Shown: one piece after another, positions 50,845-58,944 of the stretch
Layout: each line of letters opens with the position of its first letter
Position numbering within the stretch: position 1 is the first letter of the stretch
DNA from: Acidobacteriota bacterium
GTDB lineage: Bacteria > Acidobacteriota > Terriglobia > Terriglobales > Acidobacteriaceae
Direction: 5' to 3'
DNA length: 64,000 nt
Assembly (NCBI GenBank): GCA_013289685.1
Contig: JABCZL010000005.1
Coordinates: forward strand, 1 to 64,000
The notes under the pieces: generated by a model
What the model was told of the DNA's origin: nothing
The model's database searches: none
The model's input: the letters and a program-made list of their open reading frames with translations, nothing else
Translations under genes and position numbers: made by a program

Positions 50845-51762
50845 CTAAGTCTCGCGCTGGAAACGGTAGCGGCCTTTGCGGTCGAGGGCCACGGCTTCGG
50901 CTACTTTCAGAAATGCGCGGCCGGCGTGCGAGAGGTTCGCGTCTTTGCGGTAAATGACGCGCAGCTTGCGTTTTAACTGCAGTTCGCGCACGGGGATTCC
51001 GACCAGTTCCCCCCGGGCGAGTTCGTTTTCGACGCTGATCTCGGGGACTAAAGCGACTCCATGCCCCATGGCCACGAATTGTTTGATGGCCTGCAGGGTT
51101 GGCAGTTCGAGGTCCATATGCAGGGGCGTTTTGTGCGTCTTGAACAGCTGGATGACTTTCTCGCGGTAGGGCGAAGAGACGATGTGTGCCACAAACGATT
51201 CCGCTCCCAGTTGCCGGATGCTGACCTGCGGCGCGGAAGCCAGCGGATGTTTGGGCGGAACAATCAACACCAATTCGTCGAGATACACCACCACCGAATG
51301 GAGGCTCGCTTCCTGGGGCTCGTAGGACAGCACGCCGAATTCCGCGTTGTAGCGCAAAACGTCGTCGGGAATGTGACTGCCCAGAGCGCGTTCGACCGTG
51401 ATCTTGATCATGGGATGCAGCCGGCGGAATTCGGCCAGTAGCGGCAGCAGGTAGAGCACGGTGAACTCGTTGGCCGCGATCACCAGCTTGCCTTTTTGCA
51501 GCTCACGCAGCTCGGTGAGGGATTCGGAGGCTTCACTGCGCAGGTTGATCAGCTTCTCGGCGTATTCGAAGAGAACTTTGCCGGCGTCGGTCAGGACGCC
51601 CTCGCGCGAGGAGCGGTCGAAGAGCGCTTCGCCAAGTTCGTCCTCGAGCTTGCGGATGGTCTGGCTGACTGCGGACTGGGTGCGGTATAGTTTCTCGGCA
51701 GCGCGGGAGAAGCGGTGCTCGCGGGCCACGGCCAGAAAGACTTCGAGTTGGGAAAGCTCCAT
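50845..51762 (-). CDS. LysR-family transcriptional regulator
   Basis: 305 residues. The N-terminal wHTH is typical: MELSQLEVFLAVAREHRFSRAAEKLYRTQSAVSQTIRKLEDELG. A substrate-binding domain follows. It is divergent from leuA, with a 192-nt AT-rich spacer holding dyad sites, so it probably controls leuA and itself. AAAGGAG before the ATG at 51762 excludes a TTG start at 51768. The effector cannot be read from the sequence. Confidence 0.93.
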   Translation of the reverse strand: MELSQLEVFLAVAREHRFSRAAEKLYRTQSAVSQTIRKLEDELGEALFDRSSREGVLTDAGKVLFEYAEKLINLRSEASESLTELRELQKGKLVIAANEFTVLYLLPLLAEFRRLHPMIKITVERALGSHIPDDVLRYNAEFGVLSYEPQEASLHSVVVYLDELVLIVPPKHPLASAPQVSIRQLGAESFVAHIVSSPYREKVIQLFKTHKTPLHMDLELPTLQAIKQFVAMGHGVALVPEISVENELARGELVGIPVRELQLKRKLRVIYRKDANLSHAGRAFLKVAEAVALDRKGRYRFQRET

Positions 51763-51832
51763 CGCCAAACTCCTTTAAGCAGACTCCGTAGCCAATTTTA
51801 TGGCCGGGCTTTTAATCAATTCTCTAAAAACC

Positions 51833-51885
51833 ATTAGCAATACTTATTATACAATTGCAGCTAATGATTGCTGAAGAATTATAAG
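51833..51885. promoter_or_regulatory. LysR-type dyad and overlapping divergent promoters
   Basis: ATTAGC (51833-51838) and GCTAAT (51860-51865) form an outer dyad, with GCAAT-N12-ATTGC (51837-51858) inside it. A minus-strand TATAAT (51851-51846) lies within the dyad and would serve lysR. Plus-strand TTGCAG (51855-51860), with TTATAA at 51879-51884, would serve leuA. This is the layout expected of an autoregulated LysR pair. Confidence 0.6.
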
Positions 51886-51954
51886 TTTTGCTTCTAGGGC
51901 TGCTGCCCGTACCATAGAGGGTCAGTTTGAGGGAGATCCATTTTTGAGGAGATC

Positions 51955-53328
51955 ATGACCGCAGAGCGAGCCCGGATCACGGTTTTCGATACTACTCTTC
52001 GCGACGGCGAGCAGTCGCCGGGCTGCAGCATGAACCGGCAGGAAAAGCTGCGCCTGGCTCAGCAGCTCGACCGCCTGGGAGTGGACGTGATCGAGGCCGG
52101 ATTTCCTATCGCCTCGGATGGCGACTTCGAATCGGTGAAGGCGATTGCCTCGGTGGTGCGGCGTCCCATTATCGCGGGATTGGCACGCGCCTGCCGCCCT
52201 GACATTGAGCGCGCCTGGGAAGCGTTGAAAGATGCGGCGCGTCCGCGGATCCACGTGTTTCTGGCGACTTCCGATATTCACTTGCAGTACAAGTTGCGGA
52301 TAACGCGCGATCAGTGTGTGGCGCAGGCGGCCGATGCGATTCGCTTTGCCAAGTCACTGTGCGAGGATGTGGAGTTCTCACCGGAAGATGCTACCCGCAC
52401 CGAGCCTGAGTTTCTGTGTCGCGTGCTGGAGGCGGTTGTCGAGGCGGGAGCGACCACGCTGAACATTCCAGACACGGTGGGCTACACCGTGCCGGCAGAG
52501 TTCGGCGATCTGATCACGACCATCCGGCAGCGCGTGAAGGGAATTGAGAATGTAGTGATCTCCGCGCACTGCCACAACGATCTGGGTATGGCTGTGGCCA
52601 ACGCGCTGGCGGCGGTGGCCGCGGGAGCGCGGCAGGTTGAGTGCACGATTAATGGCATTGGAGAACGCGCGGGCAATGCGTCACTGGAAGAAATTGTGAT
52701 GGCGATGCGGGTTCGTCCCGATCGATTCGCCTACGAAACGGGTGTGGTGGGCGAGCAGATTTTTGCGGCCAGCCAGATGTTGAGCGAGATCACCGGCGTG
52801 CCGGTGCAGCCGAACAAGGCGATCACCGGGCGCAACGCGTTCGCGCACGAAGCGGGGATTCACCAGGATGGCGTGCTGAAAAATCCGCTGACTTACGAAA
52901 TCATGACGCCGCAGTCGGTGGGCGTGCCCGATTCGAAGCTGGTGCTGGGCAAGCATTCGGGACGACACGCGCTAGGCATCCGCTGTGAACAACTGGGCTA
53001 CCAGTTCGATCGCCGGGCGCTGGACGACATCTACCGGCGCTTTGTACGGCTGGCAGACAAGATTAAGCATGTGGAAGATCACCATCTGCTGGAGTTGATC
53101 CGCGACACGCACAAACCCTCCGGGTCGGCGACGCCCCTGATTGAGAAGATCGTTCCGCCGCAAGCGGCTGTGGTCAACGCACCCGCAGTCACGCCCGAAT
53201 CCGCGCCCGAGCCGACTAAGCCATTTCCGGTGGGGCCGCAGACGAACGCGTTCGGAGTGCCGCTGCCTGGTCACGGCGATTCCCACCACGAGCAGACGCA
53301 ACAGGAAGACTATCTCTGGGGCGTGTAG
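51955..53328 (+). CDS. leuA: 2-isopropylmalate synthase lacking the C-terminal regulatory domain
   Basis: First committed step of leucine synthesis (2-ketoisovalerate + acetyl-CoA). [56 protein letters not shown] and [17 protein letters not shown] identify the catalytic barrel, and the linker domain ([23 protein letters not shown]) is intact. The protein ends at 457 residues, with the last ~70 replaced by a Pro/Ala-rich tail ([17 protein letters not shown]). The leucine-binding LeuA dimer domain (normally reaching ~510) is absent. Other HMGL-type condensing enzymes are possible. It is divergent from LysR. Confidence 0.92.
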   Translation: MTAERARITVFDTTLRDGEQSPGCSMNRQEKLRLAQQLDRLGVDVIEAGFPIASDGDFESVKAIASVVRRPIIAGLARACRPDIERAWEALKDAARPRIHVFLATSDIHLQYKLRITRDQCVAQAADAIRFAKSLCEDVEFSPEDATRTEPEFLCRVLEAVVEAGATTLNIPDTVGYTVPAEFGDLITTIRQRVKGIENVVISAHCHNDLGMAVANALAAVAAGARQVECTINGIGERAGNASLEEIVMAMRVRPDRFAYETGVVGEQIFAASQMLSEITGVPVQPNKAITGRNAFAHEAGIHQDGVLKNPLTYEIMTPQSVGVPDSKLVLGKHSGRHALGIRCEQLGYQFDRRALDDIYRRFVRLADKIKHVEDHHLLELIRDTHKPSGSATPLIEKIVPPQAAVVNAPAVTPESAPEPTKPFPVGPQTNAFGVPLPGHGDSHHEQTQQEDYLWGV

Positions 53329-53359
53329 CCCCTAGGAGTCGCGGTTTTCCGCGGGAGGC

Positions 53360-53400
53360 GCTGACCCACGGCTTACGCCGTGGGTTGCACTTTTGCGCCC
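53360..53400. repeat. hairpin element CCCACGGC/GCCGTGGG
   Basis: CCCACGGCTTACGCCGTGGG is a 20-nt perfect hairpin 3' of leuA, between convergent genes. This type of hairpin is found in many genomes as a small extragenic palindrome and may also act as a transcription barrier here. Confidence 0.75.
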
Positions 53401-53457
53401 CTTCGCGGCCGACTTCGCTGTCGATGAATCTCACGATCCGAGCCGAAGGCGGATTGT

Positions 53458-55407
53458 CTACTTGTGAACTTCGGCTGGCCCTGTTTCCAGCAGCAGGCCC
53501 ACCGCAATTCCCGACGGTTGGGTTTTCGTGTGATACACGCGCTCGGTTGCTTTCACGAAATCCGCGAGCTTGGCGTCGGGGATGTTAACGAAGGTTTGCG
53601 GGTTGCGATCCGTAAGCGGGAACCAAGAACTTTGAATCTGCACCATGATGCGGTGGCCGCGGCGGAAGGTATGGTTGACGTCCTGCATGGTGAAGTTGAT
53701 TTCTTCGACTTTCCCCGGCGTGAAGGCTTCCGGTTTTTCAAAACTGTGACGGAATTTTCCGCGGAAGGGTTCGCCGCGCACCAGTTGCTGATATCCGCCC
53801 ATGGTGAACGAGGGCGCGGGGACGTCTTTTCTGGGTTTATCGCGGTCCTCCGGTCGAGGCGCATCCTGCTTGCTGTCCGGATAGTCCGGGGGATACACGT
53901 CAATCAGCTTCACGTCCCAATCGGAATCCGTGCCAGTCGTCGAAACGAAGAGCCGGGGTGAGATCGGCCCAGCAATCGTCACGTCTTCCTGAAGCACGGG
54001 CGTCTGGTAGACCAACACATCGGTGCGGCTGTCGGCGAAGCGCTGATCCGAGAGCATGTATTCCTGAGGCACATTCAGCGCCGCGTAATTCACGAAGGGG
54101 ACGGGCTTGGCCGGGTCGCTCACATACTCATCGAATGTGGGCGAATCCGCCGCAGGTGCGTCGAACGACAGTCCTCCGTTCGCGTGGAAGTACAGAGTTT
54201 TCGGCTCGGCATTCTTTGGCGGCCATGCCGAATATTGGCGCCACACATTCGTGCCGGTCTCGAAGACATACGCTTTCGGAAGTTTGGCGTCGCCATTGCC
54301 CTTGAGGTACTGCTCAAAGAACGGGAAGAGAATGTTCTTGCGGTAGTACTCGCCCGTGTTCGAGGCAAAGTCCACTCGGCCCAGGTGGTTTCCGTCATAG
54401 CGGGCCCAACCGCCATGAACCCAGGGGCCGATCACGAGTGCGTTAAAGATTCCGGGATTGTTCTTGTCGATCGAGTGGAACGTCGAGAAAGGACCTTGTA
54501 GATCCTCGGCGTCGAACCATCCACCCACGGTCAGCACGGCGCAATGGATGTTTTTCATGTGCGGCGCCAGATTGCGGGCTTTCCAGTAGTCGTCGTAGGT
54601 ATCGTGCTTTACCTGGTCGTCCCACAGCGCGCTCTTGCCCTCCAGATACTTCCGCAAGTTCGACAGCGGTCCGGTCTGCAGATAAAACTCGTAGGCGTCT
54701 TTAGTGCCCCAGTCGAAGGGCACGGAAGTCTTCGGCGGAAGCTGCGGATTTTCCTGTGGCTTGAACTGACTATAGAAGCCGAAGTTCGCCGCCAGCATGA
54801 ACGCGCCACCGTGGTAGGCGTCGTCGCCCATGAATAAATCGGTCATGGGAGCCTGCGGCGACGCGGCTTTCAGCGCCGGATGTGAGTCGATGATGCTGGC
54901 TGAGGTGAAGAATCCGGGATACGAGATTCCCCAGATTCCCGCGTTCCCGTTGTTATTGGGCACATTCTTGAGCAGCCAATCGATGGTGTCGTAAAGATCG
55001 GTGCTATCGTCCACGTCCTGGTTCGATTTCTTGTTGTCGAGGTGGGGGCGCATCTCGATGAATTGGCCCTCGGACATGTAGCGCCCGCGCACGTCCTGAA
55101 AGACAAAAATGTATCCCGCCTTATCGAACTCCGGCGAGGGACCGAGTTGCGGGCGATACAAATCGACACCGTATGGGCCAACACTGTAAGGCGTGCGATC
55201 GATCAGGAACGGGTAAGGGCGCGAGCTGTCCTTGGGCACGTAGACCGAGGTGAACAGGTGAACGCCGTCGCGCATCGTGATCCTGTATTCATACTTCGTG
55301 TAGTGCTCGCGGACGTCAAAGTCCGGCGCATCCGGCCGGTTCTGAGCCCAAAGGCTCGACACGGTAAGAATGAATAGAAACAGAATCGACGGTCTTCGCC
55401 GCAGCAT
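53458..55407 (-). CDS. secreted CocE/NonD-family hydrolase
   Basis: 649-residue X-Pro dipeptidyl-peptidase/cocaine-esterase-type serine hydrolase with a signal peptide (FLFILTVSSLWAQ). DVREHYTKYEYRITMRDGVHLFTSVYVPKD opens the domain. The nucleophile elbow is GISYPGFF, the catalytic Asp lies in GGWFDAED, and the His in GPWVHGGW. The last third (PRLFVSTTGTDSDWDVKLIDVYPPD) is the jelly-roll C-terminal domain. Substrate possibilities include alpha-amino acid esters or beta-lactam side chains. AAGGAG precedes the ATG. Confidence 0.93.
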   Translation of the reverse strand: MLRRRPSILFLFILTVSSLWAQNRPDAPDFDVREHYTKYEYRITMRDGVHLFTSVYVPKDSSRPYPFLIDRTPYSVGPYGVDLYRPQLGPSPEFDKAGYIFVFQDVRGRYMSEGQFIEMRPHLDNKKSNQDVDDSTDLYDTIDWLLKNVPNNNGNAGIWGISYPGFFTSASIIDSHPALKAASPQAPMTDLFMGDDAYHGGAFMLAANFGFYSQFKPQENPQLPPKTSVPFDWGTKDAYEFYLQTGPLSNLRKYLEGKSALWDDQVKHDTYDDYWKARNLAPHMKNIHCAVLTVGGWFDAEDLQGPFSTFHSIDKNNPGIFNALVIGPWVHGGWARYDGNHLGRVDFASNTGEYYRKNILFPFFEQYLKGNGDAKLPKAYVFETGTNVWRQYSAWPPKNAEPKTLYFHANGGLSFDAPAADSPTFDEYVSDPAKPVPFVNYAALNVPQEYMLSDQRFADSRTDVLVYQTPVLQEDVTIAGPISPRLFVSTTGTDSDWDVKLIDVYPPDYPDSKQDAPRPEDRDKPRKDVPAPSFTMGGYQQLVRGEPFRGKFRHSFEKPEAFTPGKVEEINFTMQDVNHTFRRGHRIMVQIQSSWFPLTDRNPQTFVNIPDAKLADFVKATERVYHTKTQPSGIAVGLLLETGPAEVHK

Positions 55408-55490
55408 GCGTGCTCCTTGGGATGGAATGACGAATAGGCAAACTACATTCCGCAGGGGAATGGAGTCAAGCGGTGGGGCTCCTGCTCCGC

Positions 55491-55542
55491 CATTCCAGCG
55501 GTACATTCTAGCGATACATTCCAGCGGTACATTCCAGCGGTA
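55491..55542. repeat. four tandem 13-bp repeats upstream of queD
   Basis: CATTCCAGCGGTA occurs at 55491, 55504 (two substitutions), 55517 and 55530, in perfect head-to-tail phase. The array ends 60 nt before queD and the fourth copy runs into TACAATAG, a -10-like box. Confidence 0.9.
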
Positions 55543-55601
55543 CAATAGATGTTCGCCAAATAGTGCAGCCTGCCCTTTACAGGCGCGGCTGCTGGGGGAT
55601 C

Positions 55602-55979
55602 ATGTTCGAAGTCACGGTTGAAGACACTTTCGCCGCGGGCCACTACCTGCGCAACTATAAGGGCAAGTGCGAGAAGCCGCACGGCCACAATTACAAGATC
55701 CGGGTCACGCTGGCCGGAGCCGAGTTGGACAAAGCCGGCCTGCTGCTCGACTTCAAAGACCTGCGCGAGGTGATGAAGCACGTCATCGAGCGCCTCGATC
55801 ACCAGATGATCAACGAAATCGAGCCGTTCACCGTGATTAATCCGTCGGCCGAGAATCTGGCGAAGTATTTCTACGACGAGTCGAATACGAAACTGCAGGG
55901 CGCGACCGGCGGGCGCGTGCGAGTTAAAGATGTTACCGTGTTTGAAACCGACACGACTACCGCAAAATACTCGGAATAA
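55602..55979 (+). CDS. queD: 6-carboxytetrahydropterin synthase
   Basis: QueD converts 7,8-dihydroneopterin triphosphate to 6-carboxy-5,6,7,8-tetrahydropterin, first step toward preQ0. 125 residues. The zinc ligands lie in FAAGHYLRNY and KPHGHNY, and the catalytic Cys in GKCEKPHGH. DFKDLREVMKHVIERLDHQMINE is also typical. The ATG has GGGGG 6 nt upstream; an earlier in-frame start is unlikely. It is followed by queE with an intervening repeat. Confidence 0.95.
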   Translation: MFEVTVEDTFAAGHYLRNYKGKCEKPHGHNYKIRVTLAGAELDKAGLLLDFKDLREVMKHVIERLDHQMINEIEPFTVINPSAENLAKYFYDESNTKLQGATGGRVRVKDVTVFETDTTTAKYSE

Positions 55980-55987
55980 CGTTGCGA

Positions 55988-56040
55988 GCCTGCGTGAGCG
56001 GGCGGGACGCCCCCCCGACAGCCGCCGGGACGGCGGCGCT
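55988..56040. repeat. palindromic element between queD and queE
   Basis: CAGCCGCCGGGACGGCGGCG and GCGGGCGGGACGCCCCCC are compact GC palindromes; the queD-queE spacer is otherwise featureless. Confidence 0.55.
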
Positions 56041-56060
56041 ACTTTACGGTGGGCGCTACT

Positions 56061-56744
56061 ATGCAGATCACAGAGATTTACAAATCGTTGCAGGGCGAGT
56101 CTACCCATTCGGGGCTGCCGTGCGCCTTTGTGCGGCTCACGGGATGCAATCTGCGGTGCTCGTGGTGCGACAGCGAGTACACGTTCCAGGGAGGCCGCAA
56201 AATGGCGGTCGAAGAGGTGCTGGGCGAAGTCTCGCGCCTGAGTCCTGGTGGGGGGCTGGTTGAGATCACCGGCGGCGAGCCTATGTTGCAGGAGCGGGAG
56301 GTTGTGCTCCTGATGCGGCATCTCGTGGACGACGGTTACCGGGTACTGCTCGAGACCAGCGGAGAACGGCCGCTGGAGCGGGTTCCGGCCGAGGTAATCA
56401 AAATCGTCGACGTGAAGTGTCCGGATTCTGGGGAGGGCGATACTTTTTGTATGGAAAATCTGGAGACCCTGTCCCCGCTCGACGAAATCAAGTTCGTTCT
56501 GAGCAGCCGCGCCGACTACGACTTTGCCCGCGAATTTACACGCCGGCACAATCTAGCGGAGCGGGTGAACGCCGTTTTGTTCTCGCCCGCGTTCCGCAAA
56601 GATGCGACGGGCACGCGCGATAGCTCGCATTGCCTGCTGGATCCCCAGGAGCTGGCAGAATGGATGCTCGCCGACAACGTTCCCGCGAGGCTTGGCCTAC
56701 AGTTGCACAAGTTCATCTGGGATCCGGCGGTGAAGGGAGTTTAG
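56061..56744 (+). CDS. queE: 7-carboxy-7-deazaguanine synthase
   Basis: Radical SAM enzyme of 227 residues making CDG from QueD's product. The CxxxCxxC cluster motif is CNLRCSWC near residue 33. ITEIYKSLQGESTHSGLPC and ITGGEPMLQEREVV are conserved; VDVKCPDSGEG is the SAM/substrate part. The ATG at 56061 is preferred over GTG 12 nt earlier. Middle gene of the preQ0 cluster. Confidence 0.95.
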   Translation: MQITEIYKSLQGESTHSGLPCAFVRLTGCNLRCSWCDSEYTFQGGRKMAVEEVLGEVSRLSPGGGLVEITGGEPMLQEREVVLLMRHLVDDGYRVLLETSGERPLERVPAEVIKIVDVKCPDSGEGDTFCMENLETLSPLDEIKFVLSSRADYDFAREFTRRHNLAERVNAVLFSPAFRKDATGTRDSSHCLLDPQELAEWMLADNVPARLGLQLHKFIWDPAVKGV

Positions 56745-56750
56745 GGAAGC

Positions 56751-56845
56751 GATTGATGATTTTTGATTGCTGATTGTTGATTGAAAAGCAGAATCGATGG
56801 GATTGCGGTTTTCAATCAACAATCAAAAATCATCAATCAACAATC
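56751..56845. repeat. heptamer-built dyad repeat before queC
   Basis: Left arm 56751-56787 and right arm 56809-56845 are inverted copies made of TGATTGT / TGATTGA / TGATTTT 7-nt units, offset by one unit. It is the same design as 1721-1790 before purN, and the right arm ends 7 nt before the queC ATG. Confidence 0.85.
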
Positions 56846-56852
56846 TTTTTGA

Positions 56853-57533
56853 ATGCCGACCTCGAAGCGATCGCGCGCAGTGGTTCTCCTGAGCGGAGGC
56901 ATGGATTCTTCCGTTTGCGCCGCGTTGGCGGCCCGCGACCACGAGCCAGCCGCGGTCCACATCAGCTACGGCCAGCGCACCGAAGAGCGCGAGCGGCAGT
57001 CGTTTCTCGCCGTCTCCCAGCGCTTGAAAATTCACGACAAGCTCATGGTTCGCAACGAAGCGTTGCGCGCCATTGGCGGGTCGGCGCTCACCAACGACGC
57101 CATCGCCGTGCCCGAGGCGGAGGAGGTCGGCCACGGCGTTCCTGTTACCTATGTCCCTTTCCGCAACGCGCATTTCCTTGCAGTCGCTGTGAGCTGGGCC
57201 GAGGTGCTGGGCGCGAAAAAGGTGTACATTGGCGCTGTTGAGCCGGATAGCTCGGGCTATCCCGATTGCCGCCCGGCGTATTACAAGGCGTTCAATGAAG
57301 TGGTAAAAGCAGGCACGAAGGAAGGGCTGATTGAAATTGTCACTCCGCTCATTGCCATGCGCAAAGCCGATATCGTGCGTCTTGGCCTTGAACTGGGTGC
57401 GCCCTTCGATTTAACTTGGTCATGTTACAGCCGCGAGGATCGGGCTTGCGGGATCTGCGACAGCTGCGTGTTGCGCCTGCGCGCCTTCGCGGCAGCGGGA
57501 GTGCAGGATCCAATTCCGTACGCGGCGGGATAG
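56853..57533 (+). CDS. queC: 7-cyano-7-deazaguanine (preQ0) synthase
   Basis: ATP-dependent conversion of CDG to preQ0. 226 residues. The PP-loop SGGMDSSVCAAL is near residue 15, with HISYGQRTEERE next. Zinc Cys residues are in CYSREDRACGICDSC near 190-205. YVPFRNAHFLAVAVSWAE and DSSGYPDCRPAYYKAFNEV are also QueC-typical. No ribosome site is visible because a dyad repeat abuts the start. Confidence 0.96.
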   Translation: MPTSKRSRAVVLLSGGMDSSVCAALAARDHEPAAVHISYGQRTEERERQSFLAVSQRLKIHDKLMVRNEALRAIGGSALTNDAIAVPEAEEVGHGVPVTYVPFRNAHFLAVAVSWAEVLGAKKVYIGAVEPDSSGYPDCRPAYYKAFNEVVKAGTKEGLIEIVTPLIAMRKADIVRLGLELGAPFDLTWSCYSREDRACGICDSCVLRLRAFAAAGVQDPIPYAAG

Positions 57534-57602
57534 CTAGCATCGGGAAGCGCCGCTCAGTTTTTGAGAAGTAGGACAGCAAAATCGACTTTGCCGGGAGGCA
57601 AA

Positions 57603-58751
57603 ATGAAAAAGCAATTCGTAATTCTTCTATTCGCAATACTGGCGCTCGGACTGTGCGTTCCTCCGGTCTTCGCCCAGGCTTCATCAACGGTCAAGGGCGT
57701 CTGCAAAGATGCGCAGGGGAACCCGATCGTCGACGGTATCGTGGTCCTCGTTAATCAGGACAACGGTCAGAAGTACACCCTCAAGACGAACAAAAAAGGG
57801 GAATACTTTTCCCTCGGACTGACCCCTGGCCATTACAACATAACGCTCTACAAGAACGCGGACGACCAGAAAGCCGGCAAGGAGTTGGATCACCTCAACA
57901 AGGCCCAGATCAACATCGACGAGAACACTTTCGATTTTGATGTGAAGAAGGAACAAGAGGACGCCGCCAAGGGTAAGGGCATTTCTCCTGAAGAGTTAAA
58001 GAAGATGCAGGAGCAAGCTGCCAACGCGCAGAAGGAAAAATCGACGGTCGGCAAGCTCAACGACAAGCTGAATGCCGCCAAGGCCGCCGCCGACGCGGGC
58101 GACTACGATACGGCTATCGCCGCCCTGACGGAAGCGACCCAGATGGACGCTACCCGCGACTTGATCTGGTTCAAGCTGGGCGATTACTACCGCATGTCGG
58201 CGCCCAAGCAGACGGATCCAGCAGAAAAACAGAAGCGTCTGGATTCAGCCGTGGAGTCCTATCAGAAGGCGGTGGAGATCAAGAAGGCCGCGCCCCCTGA
58301 CAAAGATCCGGCAGCATCGGCCAAAGCGCTGGCCGCTTATTACAACAACCTGGCAGACGCCTATTACAAGGCAAAGAAAGTCGATGAAGCGGTAAAGACG
58401 TACGAATTGGCGGCGCAAACCGACCCATCCTCGGTGGCACAGGCGTACTTCAATATCGGAGCGGTCCTCACCAACTCGGGCCGGCCGGACGAGGCCAACG
58501 CCGCCTTCGATAAGTGCCTGGCCGCCGATCCGAACCGATCTGAAGCCTACTACCAGAAGGGATTGAACTTGCTGGGCAAAGCCACCCTTCAGGGGGATAA
58601 GACGATCGCGCCTCCGGGAACCACGGAGGCCTTCCAGAAGTACCTGGAACTCTCGCCCACGGGCCCAAACGCCCAGAGCGCCAAGGACTTGCTCGCCAGC
58701 CTCGGGGCCAAGGTGGAAACCAGCTACGGTACGAAGAAGAAAACGAAGTAG
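57603..58751 (+). CDS. secreted TPR protein with carboxypeptidase-regulatory-like domain
   Basis: 382 residues. Signal peptide FVILLFAILALGLCVPPVFAQ. A beta-sandwich (KGVCKDAQGNPIVDGIVVLVNQ..GEYFSLGLTPGHYNITLY) resembles a CarboxypepD_reg domain. A Lys/Glu-rich linker leads to four or five TPR units such as YYNNLADAYYKAKKVDEAVKTYELAAQTDPS. It ends KKKTK. Likely periplasmic or cell-surface scaffold. GGGAGGCAA precedes the ATG. Confidence 0.85.
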   Translation: MKKQFVILLFAILALGLCVPPVFAQASSTVKGVCKDAQGNPIVDGIVVLVNQDNGQKYTLKTNKKGEYFSLGLTPGHYNITLYKNADDQKAGKELDHLNKAQINIDENTFDFDVKKEQEDAAKGKGISPEELKKMQEQAANAQKEKSTVGKLNDKLNAAKAAADAGDYDTAIAALTEATQMDATRDLIWFKLGDYYRMSAPKQTDPAEKQKRLDSAVESYQKAVEIKKAAPPDKDPAASAKALAAYYNNLADAYYKAKKVDEAVKTYELAAQTDPSSVAQAYFNIGAVLTNSGRPDEANAAFDKCLAADPNRSEAYYQKGLNLLGKATLQGDKTIAPPGTTEAFQKYLELSPTGPNAQSAKDLLASLGAKVETSYGTKKKTK

Positions 58752-58773
58752 TTACTTTCGGATCCAGCGATTC

Positions 58774-58800
58774 AAGGGGCGGCTCCAGTGAGCCGCCCTT
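58774..58800 (+). terminator. hairpin after TPR gene
   Basis: AAGGGGCGGCTC and GAGCCGCCCTT pair with one bulged G and a 4-nt loop, 23 nt after the stop. No T-run follows, so it may be a factor-dependent stop or simply a repeat. Confidence 0.5.
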
Positions 58801-58944
58801 CGTGTTGGCCGACAAGCATCGGTTACCAAGGTCTATGTACTTACTGTCCTTCGTGTTATGGGCCATGGCGCGGTACAGTTAACTATCTGACTGAGTGCTC
58901 TTCCCATTTCTGTGGTGCGTGCGATTCCTGAGGTGTGAGGACGA

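Noticed and set aside
55491-55542. Possible CRISPR array (four regular repeats)
   Set aside because: The units are 13 bp and contiguous, with no spacers and no cas genes nearby; they form a simple tandem repeat.
55443-56549. 368-codon minus-strand frame across queD and queE
   Set aside because: It runs antisense to two well-identified genes and through the 13-bp tandem repeats.
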